From Holosporaceae bacterium (GTDB taxonomy: Bacteria; Pseudomonadota; Alphaproteobacteria; UBA3830), in contig JAISMI010000019.1 of NCBI GenBank assembly GCA_031276835.1, forward strand, positions 1 through 7,964: a stretch of DNA of 7,964 bases. The letters are read 5' to 3'. The position numbers and the translations under genes were made by a program. A model generated the notes under the pieces. The model did not search any database and was not told where the DNA came from. It saw nothing but the letters and a program-made list of their open reading frames with translations. Positions within the stretch are counted from its first letter, which is position 1. The number at the start of each line of letters is the position of its first letter. This document shows positions 1-5,320 of the stretch, piece by piece.

Positions 1-87
1 CCAATATGGTTTCACATAGGGATAAATATTTTTATAGTTTTTTATCGCGTAGGAATTTTTTATCTTTTTTATTATTTTGGTACTCAT
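1..87 (-). CDS. N-terminus of a probable ABC-type exporter (MsbA-like), cut by the left edge
   Basis: An open frame starts at the ATG at 87-85 and stays open to the first base of the window, giving 29 visible residues. They are very basic at first (several Lys and Asn) and end in NIYPYVKPYW. A short basic leader followed by a 'Y-x-KPYW' stretch is typical of the residues just before the first transmembrane helix of MsbA-type exporters, which carry an ABC ATPase fused to a six-helix membrane domain and flip lipids or export drugs. No transmembrane or ATPase sequence is visible, so the family call is an inference from about ten residues. The same frame reaches back to an earlier ATG at 120-118 (40 residues). 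I prefer 87 because a weak GGAA precedes it, while the upstream ATG has no ribosome binding site and falls inside a possible promoter. It follows pntB on the same strand after 76 bases. Confidence 0.4.
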   Translation of the reverse strand, partial: MSTKIIKKIKNSYAIKNYKNIYPYVKPYW

Positions 88-110
88 GCAAAGTATTTCC
101 AACTTTCCAT

Positions 111-140
111 AAGTTAGCATGTTTTCGAGGCAGTTCGCAA
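111..140 (-). promoter_or_regulatory. Possible promoter for the gene at the left edge
   Basis: On the minus strand TTGCGA (140-135) matches the -35 consensus at four of six positions. It is followed after 18 bases by TAACTT (116-111), which is preceded by TGC, an extended -10 arrangement. The -10 matches only three of six bases. Transcription would begin near 104 and leave a leader of about 17 bases before the ATG at 87. The -35 overlaps one arm of a short hairpin (136-153). Weak by sequence alone. Confidence 0.22.
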
Positions 141-163
141 CCAATCCGTTGCGGAAAGAAATC

Positions 164-1525
164 CTACAGAGATTTTATAATGGATTCGGTCGTTTTTTTG
201 GCGTCTCCGAAAAGCATCATGGTATTGGCGGCGTAAAATAGTTCGTTATCGACTCCGGCATATCCGGATCCCATAGATCTTTTTAGAAATAGAACCACTT
301 TTGCTTTTTCCACCTCTAGAATCGGCATGCCATAAATGATGCTGGAAGGATCTTTTTTAGCGGCGGGATTGGTCACGTCGTTTGCTCCAACGACGTAGGC
401 TACGTCGCAGGAGACGAAATCTCTGTTAATTTCGTCCAGTTCAAAAACGTCTTCGTAGGGGACGTTTGCTTCTGCAAGAAGGACGTTCATATGTCCAGGC
501 ATACGTCCGGCCACCGGATGGACGGCATATCTCACCTGTATGCCTTCCTTTTTCAGGATATCGCCCATTTCTTTTAGTGCATGCTGAGCTTGAGACGTCG
601 CCATGCCGTATCCGGGTATGATAATGACCGAGTTGGCATTTTTTAAAATGAAAGCGGCGTCTTCCGGAGCTCCCTTTTTGAAAGGTCGCAACTCTGCCGA
701 TTTTGTCTCCTGCGAAATTCCTCCCTGTCCGGAGGCAAAAATTACCTCCTTAAGGGAACGATTCATACCTTTACACATTATATAACTAAGAATCGCGCCG
801 CTGGATCCCACTAAAGCGCCAGTGATGATTAACAGATCGTTGTGAAGCGTAAATCCTATTCCAGACGCCGCCCATCCGGAATAGGAATTAAGCATGGATA
901 CGATAACCGGCATGTCGGCGCCGCCAATGGGTATGATTAGCGTGACTCCGAAAACAAAAGAAAGGAGCGTCAATAGAATAAACGCAATTTCGCTTTCCGT
1001 AACGACAAAATAAGTCAGAAAAGCAATAGCGCCAACAGCGAGAGACGCATTGACGACCAAAGGAATTGCGCGGCTCTTATAGGATCCGTGCAATTTTAGA
1101 AATGCGATTACGGATCCGGTAAACGTAACGGCGCCAATGGCTGATCCGAGTCCCATTTCAATTAGGCTGGACGCGCATATTCCGCCAGGATGAGTAATTT
1201 CAAATAATTCCGGAGCAAAATAAACGGAAAAAGCGATTAAAACGGCCGCCAATCCGACTAAACTATGGAATCCGGCTATCATTTGAGGAAGATCCGTCAT
1301 GGAAACAGTTTTAGCGATGAAAATACCAATTATTCCGCCGATTATTAGGGCTGAAAAAATAAAAACGGCGTCGAATGAATCCACGGTTAGATAGGCGGCG
1401 ACGCAGGATAACGCCATACCGAAAATACCGCATAAATTACCGCTGCCGGCGCTTTGGGCCGACGACAATCCCTTCAACGCAAATATGAAACAAATCGCCG
1501 CTATTAAATAAAGTATATTTGCCAT
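164..1525 (-). CDS. pntB: NAD(P) transhydrogenase subunit beta
   Basis: This is the beta subunit of the proton-translocating transhydrogenase, an inner-membrane enzyme that uses proton entry to drive hydride transfer from NADH to NADP+, supplying NADPH. It is 453 residues, close to the usual 460 or so. Residues 1 to about 255 form the membrane domain with many hydrophobic helices. They include QMIAGFHSLVGLAAV, whose His87 corresponds to the conserved proton-channel histidine (His91 in E. coli), and IIPIGGADMPVIVSMLNSYS at about 197-216. Residues from about 290 form the NADP(H)-binding domain III, with PGYGMA at 304-309, VHPVAGRMPGHMNVLLAEA at 335-353, VVGANDVTNPAA at 378-389, KRSMGSGYAGV at 415-425 and a C-terminal MLFGDAK. 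The ATG at 1525 is preceded by AGGA at six bases; this site overlaps the TAG stop of pntAB, so the two genes are 8 bases apart and probably translationally coupled. No broken motifs are seen. Confidence 0.97.
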   Translation of the reverse strand: MANILYLIAAICFIFALKGLSSAQSAGSGNLCGIFGMALSCVAAYLTVDSFDAVFIFSALIIGGIIGIFIAKTVSMTDLPQMIAGFHSLVGLAAVLIAFSVYFAPELFEITHPGGICASSLIEMGLGSAIGAVTFTGSVIAFLKLHGSYKSRAIPLVVNASLAVGAIAFLTYFVVTESEIAFILLTLLSFVFGVTLIIPIGGADMPVIVSMLNSYSGWAASGIGFTLHNDLLIITGALVGSSGAILSYIMCKGMNRSLKEVIFASGQGGISQETKSAELRPFKKGAPEDAAFILKNANSVIIIPGYGMATSQAQHALKEMGDILKKEGIQVRYAVHPVAGRMPGHMNVLLAEANVPYEDVFELDEINRDFVSCDVAYVVGANDVTNPAAKKDPSSIIYGMPILEVEKAKVVLFLKRSMGSGYAGVDNELFYAANTMMLFGDAKKTTESIIKSL

Positions 1526-1533
1526 TGGCCGTC

Positions 1534-1845
1534 CTATTTTTTATGGAACATATCGAGCATTCTCCTGGTGACGGCGAATCCTCCGAAGATATTAATCGCC
1601 GTCAACAAAATGGCGACAAATCCGAAAATTCTAGAATGCATATAACTGCGCTGGGTTGCGGCGAAAATTGCTCCGACTAAAATTACGCTGGAAATGGCGT
1701 TGGTAACGGACATCAAAGGAGCATGCAACGCCGGAGTAACCTTCCAAACCACATAATACCCTATAAAACAAGCCAGAACAAAGACCGTTATTTCATGGAC
1801 GTTACCCCCGTCCATAAAGGTTTTGATAGTTTGAAAATAATCCAT
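1534..1845 (-). CDS. pntAB: NAD(P) transhydrogenase subunit alpha, membrane part (split-type PntAB)
   Basis: This 103-residue protein equals the C-terminal membrane domain of the PntA chain of enterobacteria, encoded separately as in alphaproteobacteria with three-subunit transhydrogenases. Three membrane segments are visible at roughly 18-36, 47-64 and 73-94. Between the first two lies [20 protein letters not shown] (34-53), the most conserved stretch of this subunit. With PntB it forms the proton channel; a soluble NAD(H)-binding subunit (PntAA) is also needed for a working enzyme. The ATG at 1845 has a strong ribosome binding site, AGAGGAG at 1856-1850, four bases upstream. pntB follows after 8 bases. 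The usual upstream neighbour pntAA is missing here: the preceding gene is trxB, 47 bases away. Confidence 0.95.
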   Translation of the reverse strand: MDYFQTIKTFMDGGNVHEITVFVLACFIGYYVVWKVTPALHAPLMSVTNAISSVILVGAIFAATQRSYMHSRIFGFVAILLTAINIFGGFAVTRRMLDMFHKK

Positions 1846-1892
1846 AATACTCCTCTACAAAAACCAAATCGCCGGAGTATATCAAAAAATTA

Positions 1893-2816
1893 TTAACAAT
1901 TAATAGACAAAAATTTATCGGCGTCCATGGCGGCCATGCAGCATTGTCCCGCAGATACGACTGCCTGCCGATAATGTGGATCGCAAACGTCTCCGGCCGC
2001 AAAAACTCCGTCGACGGAGGTGCGACAGCTGATTTTATCGGTGACGACGTATCCGTTTTCGTCGATTTCCAATTGTCCGGCGAAAATTGCGGTGGCCGGT
2101 TGATGTCCGATGGCCACGAAAACGCCGTCTATGGATTTTTTTGTTTCGGTATTATCTTTTGTGTTTGAGAGGAGCAATTCTTTGACAACATTGTCGTCTC
2201 CGAGTATATCCACCACTTTAGTGTTCCACATCACAGAAATTTTTGAATTTTCCAGCAATCGCGTTTGCATTATTTTTTCCGCCCGTAGCTGGTCTCTCCT
2301 ATGGATTAGCGTAACGCTTTTGGCGAAATTCGTCAAATAAATCGCCTCTTCAACGGCGGCGTTTCCGCCTCCTATTACGGCGACGTTTTTATTTCTGAAA
2401 AAGAATCCGTCGCAGGTGGCACAGGCGGAAACGCCGGAGCCCAGATATTTCTTTTCTCCAGGAGTTCCAAGCCATTTGGCGTTTGCTCCGACGGCTATGA
2501 CTACGGTTTTTCCTTCGTAGGAAGTTCCAGATTCTCCGACGCAAATAAAAGGTCTTTTGGAAAAATCGACGGATTTAATGGAGTCGCATATTATTTCCGC
2601 CCCCGCTTTTTCCGACTGCAGTCTCATTTGATCCATTAGCTCTGGGCCGTGTATGGGATCTGCAAAACCTGGATAATTTTCTATAAAGGACGTGATCATT
2701 AGCTGGCCGCCCTGCTGGCGTCCGGTAATTATTTTAGCGGATCTACCGGCTCTTGCCGCATAAATTGCCGCCGTATAGCCGGCCGGCCCGCTTCCAATTA
2801 TCAAAACATCGGTCAT
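1893..2816 (-). CDS. trxB: Thioredoxin reductase (NADPH)
   Basis: Cytosolic flavoenzyme that passes electrons from NADPH through FAD and a redox-active disulfide to thioredoxin, which keeps cytosolic proteins reduced and supplies ribonucleotide reductase. At 307 residues it is normal for the bacterial low-molecular-weight type. The order of motifs is complete: the FAD-binding GSGPAGYTAA at 8-17, the active-site CATC with Cys132 and Cys135, the NADPH-binding GGGNAAVEEA at 149-158, HRRDQLR at 172-178 for the NADPH phosphate, and the second FAD motif AAGDV at 273-277. The C-terminal stretch reads AGQCCMAAMDADKF, where the first Cys replaces the Gly common in relatives. The ATG at 2816 lies downstream of an A-rich leader with no clear ribosome binding site, but the protein start (MTDVLIIGSGPAG) is as expected. 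A promoter-like sequence lies just upstream. pntAB follows after 47 bases, so NADPH supply and use may be co-transcribed. Confidence 0.97.
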   Translation of the reverse strand: MTDVLIIGSGPAGYTAAIYAARAGRSAKIITGRQQGGQLMITSFIENYPGFADPIHGPELMDQMRLQSEKAGAEIICDSIKSVDFSKRPFICVGESGTSYEGKTVVIAVGANAKWLGTPGEKKYLGSGVSACATCDGFFFRNKNVAVIGGGNAAVEEAIYLTNFAKSVTLIHRRDQLRAEKIMQTRLLENSKISVMWNTKVVDILGDDNVVKELLLSNTKDNTETKKSIDGVFVAIGHQPATAIFAGQLEIDENGYVVTDKISCRTSVDGVFAAGDVCDPHYRQAVVSAGQCCMAAMDADKFLSINC

Positions 2817-2850
2817 TTTTTCTTCATCTTTTTTTATTATCTATTTTAAT

Positions 2851-2878
2851 CATTTACCATATCGAGAAAATAAGTCAA
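2851..2878 (-). promoter_or_regulatory. Candidate sigma70-type promoter of trxB
   Basis: On the minus strand TTGACT (2878-2873) matches five of six bases of the -35 consensus. After a 16-base spacer comes TAAATG (2856-2851), preceded by TGG, an extended -10 arrangement. The predicted start of transcription, near 2844, leaves a short A-rich leader of about 28 bases before the trxB ATG. The -35 begins directly at the foot of a hairpin that overlaps the radC stop codon. The -10 itself is weak, so this is a candidate from sequence only. It suggests that trxB, and probably pntAB-pntB after it, can be transcribed independently of map-radC. Confidence 0.42.
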
Positions 2879-2900
2879 TAGCGGCGACAAAGTCCGCTAT
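2878..2900 (-). other. Hairpin overlapping the radC stop codon
   Basis: A perfect 7-base-pair inverted repeat, ATAGCGG and CCGCTAT, encloses a 9-base loop. Its first arm contains the radC stop TAG (2899-2897) and its second arm ends where the trxB -35 begins. No continuous T run follows on either strand, so it is not a textbook intrinsic terminator. It could slow or partly end map-radC transcription, or protect the 3' end of the message. Confidence 0.35.
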
Positions 2901-3583
2901 ATTACTCCAAATTCTTTCAGAGATATGGTTTTATGTTTTCCAATAATAACGTGATCCAGGAGGATGATATCGAGCTTCTGGGTAATGTCCTTTATCATTT
3001 TCGTCATTACTACATCCTGTCGGGACGGAGTCGGATCTCCGCTAGGATGATTGTGGATCATAATAATTGCGCTGGCTCCGCATTCCAACGCCCTATGAAC
3101 AATTTCCCGCGGATATATCGCCGTGTTATTTACGGTGCCTTCGTACATTAATTCTTCCGAGATTAGCCTATTTTTGTTATTCAGGAACATAATGCGAAAT
3201 TGTTCTGTTTTTAAGTGTCCGATAGTGTTTTTATAGTATTCGAGAACCTGGGAAGTCGACATTATTAGATTGGATTCGACGACTTTTTCCAGCAAAGTTC
3301 TGCTTAAAATTTCGCGCACTACGGTCAAAAGATGTATTGTAGATTCTCCCACGCCGCTGATTTTTTTCAAATCAGAATGATTGGCCCAAACGATATCTCT
3401 TATGGTTTGAAAGCGATTTAATAGAGTTTTGGCCAACGGTTTGGTATCTTTTCGCTGAAATACATAGAAAAGTAGCGTTTCCATTAGCTCATAATCGGCT
3501 ATATGCGAAGGGTTAGACATGAATTTACTTTTTAATCTTCGTCTATGGCCGACATAGTGGGACTTCTTATCTTGAAATTTCAT
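2897..3583 (-). CDS. radC: RadC family protein (UPF0758, JAMM metalloprotease fold)
   Basis: RadC proteins are widespread but their biochemical role is not established; the old link to DNA repair in E. coli came from a mutation later assigned to recG. This copy is 228 residues, the usual size. The N-terminal part holds a conserved basic start (HYVGHRRRLKSKF, 9-21), the DYELMETLLFYV segment at 30-41 and a helix-hairpin-helix-like LKKISGVGESTIHLL at 72-86. The C-terminal JAMM/MPN domain is intact: Glu148 in YEGTVNN, His177 and His179 in HNHPSGDP, Ser187 and Asp190, the spacing expected for zinc binding. The ATG at 3583 lies inside the end of map, giving a 17-base overlap. No ribosome binding site stands before it; instead TCCTCCT abuts the ATG, so translation probably depends on coupling with map. 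Later starts would remove the conserved N-terminus. Confidence 0.93.
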   Translation of the reverse strand: MKFQDKKSHYVGHRRRLKSKFMSNPSHIADYELMETLLFYVFQRKDTKPLAKTLLNRFQTIRDIVWANHSDLKKISGVGESTIHLLTVVREILSRTLLEKVVESNLIMSTSQVLEYYKNTIGHLKTEQFRIMFLNNKNRLISEELMYEGTVNNTAIYPREIVHRALECGASAIIMIHNHPSGDPTPSRQDVVMTKMIKDITQKLDIILLDHVIIGKHKTISLKEFGVI

Positions 3584-4361
3584 AGGAGGACTTGCCCAAT
3601 CCGATTGGCGAGGTTGTGAAAATTTCTCGACCGGTTTCCGTTACCCCTATTGTATGTTCAAACTGAGCTGATAGGGATCTATCGGCTGTTATGACTGTCC
3701 ATCCGTCCGGAAGTAGTTTTGTCTTATATCCGCCGACGTTTACCATTGGTTCGATGGTAAACACATGTCCTGGCTGCAGCAACAATCCCGTTCCTGGCTT
3801 CCCGAAATGTAGGACAGCCGGCTCGTCGTGGAAAACTCGACCTATTCCGTGGCCGCAGTAGTCTCGAACAATGGAAAATTTTTTCGATTCCACATAATTT
3901 TGTATGGCGTAACCTATATCGCCAAGATATATTCCTGGTTTTACGAGATCTATGGCTAGCATCATGGCATTATACGTCACGTCGATCAATTCGCGCGCTT
4001 TGGGGGATATTTTGCCGACGGAGTACATTCTGCTGGCGTCTCCGTACCAACCGTCCAAAATGACCGTAACGTCTATGTTTAGAATGTCGCCGTTATTTAA
4101 TTTTCTTTCGGATGGAATCCCATGACAAATAACGTGATTCAGTGAAATACATGTCGATTTCGGATATCCGTTGTAACCCAACGTGGCGGAAAGGGCGTTG
4201 TTTTTTACTATCTCCCGATGACATAGATCGTCCAATTCCAAGGTAGTTACGCCCTGTTGAACAAAAGGGCTAATGTAATCCAGTATATGGGCCGCTAATT
4301 GTCCGGCCTTTCTGAGTCCATTAAAATCTTTTTTAGAATATATCGTACACTGTTGCGACAT
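3567..4361 (-). CDS. map: Methionine aminopeptidase, type I
   Basis: Cytosolic metalloenzyme that removes the initiator methionine from new proteins when the second residue is small. From the ATG at 4361 it has 264 residues, the same as the E. coli enzyme, and all five metal ligands fall at the same numbers: Asp97 (NIDVT), Asp108 (GDASR), His171 (CGHGIG), Glu204 (FTIEPM) and Glu235 (FEHT). His178 in FHDEP and the CHGIPS loop at 79-84 are also present. There is no N-terminal zinc-finger extension, so it is the short type Ia form. The frame can be extended four codons to a TTG at 4373, but GGAG at 4371-4368 sits six bases before the ATG at 4361, which decides the start. radC overlaps its last 17 bases; the synthase gene lies 66 bases upstream, across an AT-rich gap with an inverted repeat. 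Confidence 0.97.
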   Translation of the reverse strand: MSQQCTIYSKKDFNGLRKAGQLAAHILDYISPFVQQGVTTLELDDLCHREIVKNNALSATLGYNGYPKSTCISLNHVICHGIPSERKLNNGDILNIDVTVILDGWYGDASRMYSVGKISPKARELIDVTYNAMMLAIDLVKPGIYLGDIGYAIQNYVESKKFSIVRDYCGHGIGRVFHDEPAVLHFGKPGTGLLLQPGHVFTIEPMVNVGGYKTKLLPDGWTVITADRSLSAQFEHTIGVTETGREIFTTSPIGLGKSSYEISR

Positions 4362-4367
4362 CCGTAA

Positions 4368-4371
4368 CTCC
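4368..4371 (-). promoter_or_regulatory. Ribosome binding site that sets the map start
   Basis: GGAG lies six bases before the ATG at 4361-4359. It overlaps the rival TTG start at 4373-4371, so a ribosome using this site would initiate at the ATG and give the 264-residue protein. Confidence 0.8.
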
Positions 4372-4385
4372 AATTAAATGAAAAC

Positions 4386-4394
4386 ATACTATCA
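4386..4394 (-). promoter_or_regulatory. Weak extended -10 element upstream of map
   Basis: On the minus strand TGA precedes TAGTAT, an extended -10 with four of six consensus bases. No good -35 lies 16 to 18 bases upstream. Transcription would begin near 4379, about 18 bases before the map ATG. The gap between the synthase gene and map is otherwise AT-rich and has no terminator, so map may also be reached by readthrough from alaS. Confidence 0.2.
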
Positions 4395-4397
4395 ATA

Positions 4398-4410
4398 TGT
4401 TAATTTAACA
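4398..4410. repeat. Perfect 13-base inverted repeat upstream of map
   Basis: TGTTAA and TTAACA are separated by a single base, forming a fully symmetric site in the gap between the pseudouridine synthase gene and map. The arms are too close together to form an RNA hairpin, so if functional it would be read as DNA, for example by a dimeric repressor. It lies three bases upstream of the possible extended -10 of map, within the span RNA polymerase would cover. AT-rich gaps produce such symmetry by chance fairly often, so the structure is certain but the function is not. Confidence 0.4.
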
Positions 4411-4427
4411 CTAAAAGGTTTTTTATC

Positions 4428-5306
4428 CTACGCCGTACGATTTTTCGATATTATTTCATGAAAATATTCGGGAATGTCGGCGATAATTTCAATTCCGAAG
4501 TCCTCCAGAAACACTTTATGGGCGTGCAGAAGCATTTCTCCGCGTCGCGAATTTCTATTATATTTTCCATCTCCGAGAATCGGAGTCTTCAGAACGTCCG
4601 CGCAATGGACGCGCAGCTGGTGTTTCCGTCCAGTAAAGGGCTTTAATTCCAATAATGTGAACTCTCCAACTTGTTTTAGGGGACTGTATGCCGTGATCGC
4701 CCTCTGGCCGGAATCGCTAATTCTCATTTTTTCTTCGGCGCCCGCGAATGATTTTTCCATAAAGTTATCCAAGACGCCGGATTCTGAAATTTTTCCATCG
4801 ACAATGGCAATATATGTTTTTTTGATTCTATTTTCTCGAAACATTTCCGTTAGTCGTCTTGCGTATTTCTGATTTTTTGCGATTAACAACGCTCCGGAAG
4901 TGTCTTTGTCTAGCCGATGCACCAGACGACATTGGCAATCCGGACGGGATTTTATAAGGGTTTCCACACAGACGGAAACTTTTATTCCTGGTTGCACTGC
5001 AAGTCCCGACGGTTTGTTAATGGCGAAAAAATTTTCATTTTCAAAAATAATCATGGACTTCAGCTGATCGAATAGTTTTTTACTAAAGACGGGAGTATCA
5101 TTGGGAACTGGACCCAATTTCGCATAGATCATAACGACGTCTCCGGAGCGTAATTTTCCGGAGGCGGCGACTTTTTTGCCGTTTACTTTGATTTTTCCAA
5201 GGCGAAATAATTTCTGCAGAAACGCGTATCCAACGTCTCCGCAAATATTTTTTATTACTTTATCCGCCCGAAGATTTTCTTCGTCCTCGGTTACCGTGTG
5301 CTTCAT
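4428..5306 (-). CDS. rluC: Ribosomal large-subunit pseudouridine synthase, RluC/RluD type
   Basis: Converts uridines in 23S rRNA to pseudouridine. From the ATG at 5306 it has 292 residues, somewhat shorter than E. coli RluC or RluD. An S4-like RNA-binding domain occupies about residues 1-66 (LQKLFRLGKIKVNGKKV). The catalytic domain starts near 86 and contains NKPSGLAVQPG at 97-107, the active-site RLDKDTSG with Asp133, and FTGRKHQLRVHC at 224-235. This architecture fits RluC and RluD about equally; I chose RluC by overall look, so the target uridines are uncertain. The frame extends five codons to a GTG at 5321 that overlaps the alaS stop by one base, but no ribosome binding site precedes it. 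GGTGA at 5319-5315 stands eight bases before the ATG at 5306 and supports that start, 14 bases after the alaS stop. Confidence 0.9.
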   Translation of the reverse strand: MKHTVTEDEENLRADKVIKNICGDVGYAFLQKLFRLGKIKVNGKKVAASGKLRSGDVVMIYAKLGPVPNDTPVFSKKLFDQLKSMIIFENENFFAINKPSGLAVQPGIKVSVCVETLIKSRPDCQCRLVHRLDKDTSGALLIAKNQKYARRLTEMFRENRIKKTYIAIVDGKISESGVLDNFMEKSFAGAEEKMRISDSGQRAITAYSPLKQVGEFTLLELKPFTGRKHQLRVHCADVLKTPILGDGKYNRNSRRGEMLLHAHKVFLEDFGIEIIADIPEYFHEIISKNRTA

Positions 5307-5314
5307 AGAGAATT

Positions 5315-5319
5315 TCACC
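5315..5319 (-). promoter_or_regulatory. Ribosome binding site that favours the ATG start of the synthase gene
   Basis: GGTGA, matching part of the anti-16S complement, lies eight bases before the ATG at 5306-5304. It consumes the two alternative GTG codons (5321 and 5318). Ribosomes ending alaS at 5323-5321 would stop right on top of it, which allows reinitiation. Confidence 0.55.
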
Positions 5320-5320
5320 A

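Noticed and set aside
136..153. Hairpin CGCAAC-N6-GTTGCG downstream of pntB, considered as a terminator
   Set aside because: The stem is only six pairs and is not followed by a T run on the minus strand; on the plus strand there is no gene for it to end.
6..236. Plus-strand 76-codon open frame
   Set aside because: It runs antisense to the end of pntB and the start of the left-edge gene, has no recognisable domain and no ribosome binding site; it is a shadow of AT-rich antisense sequence.
1876..1881. TATACT, a five-of-six -10 match before pntAB on the minus strand
   Set aside because: No acceptable -35 lies 16-18 bases upstream and there is no extended -10; in this AT-rich gap it is weak evidence for a separate pntAB promoter.
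1802..2002. Minus-strand 66-codon open frame bridging trxB and pntAB
   Set aside because: Out of frame with both genes and covering their well-supported ends, including the strong pntAB ribosome binding site; its translation has no recognisable features.
4374..4427. Search for an intrinsic terminator after the pseudouridine synthase gene
   Set aside because: No GC-rich stem with a T run is present; the only symmetry is the 13-base inverted repeat, whose arms are too close to fold.
4474..4872. Plus-strand 132-codon open frame
   Set aside because: It lies wholly antisense to the pseudouridine synthase gene, whose motifs are intact in the other strand; the translation resembles no known protein.
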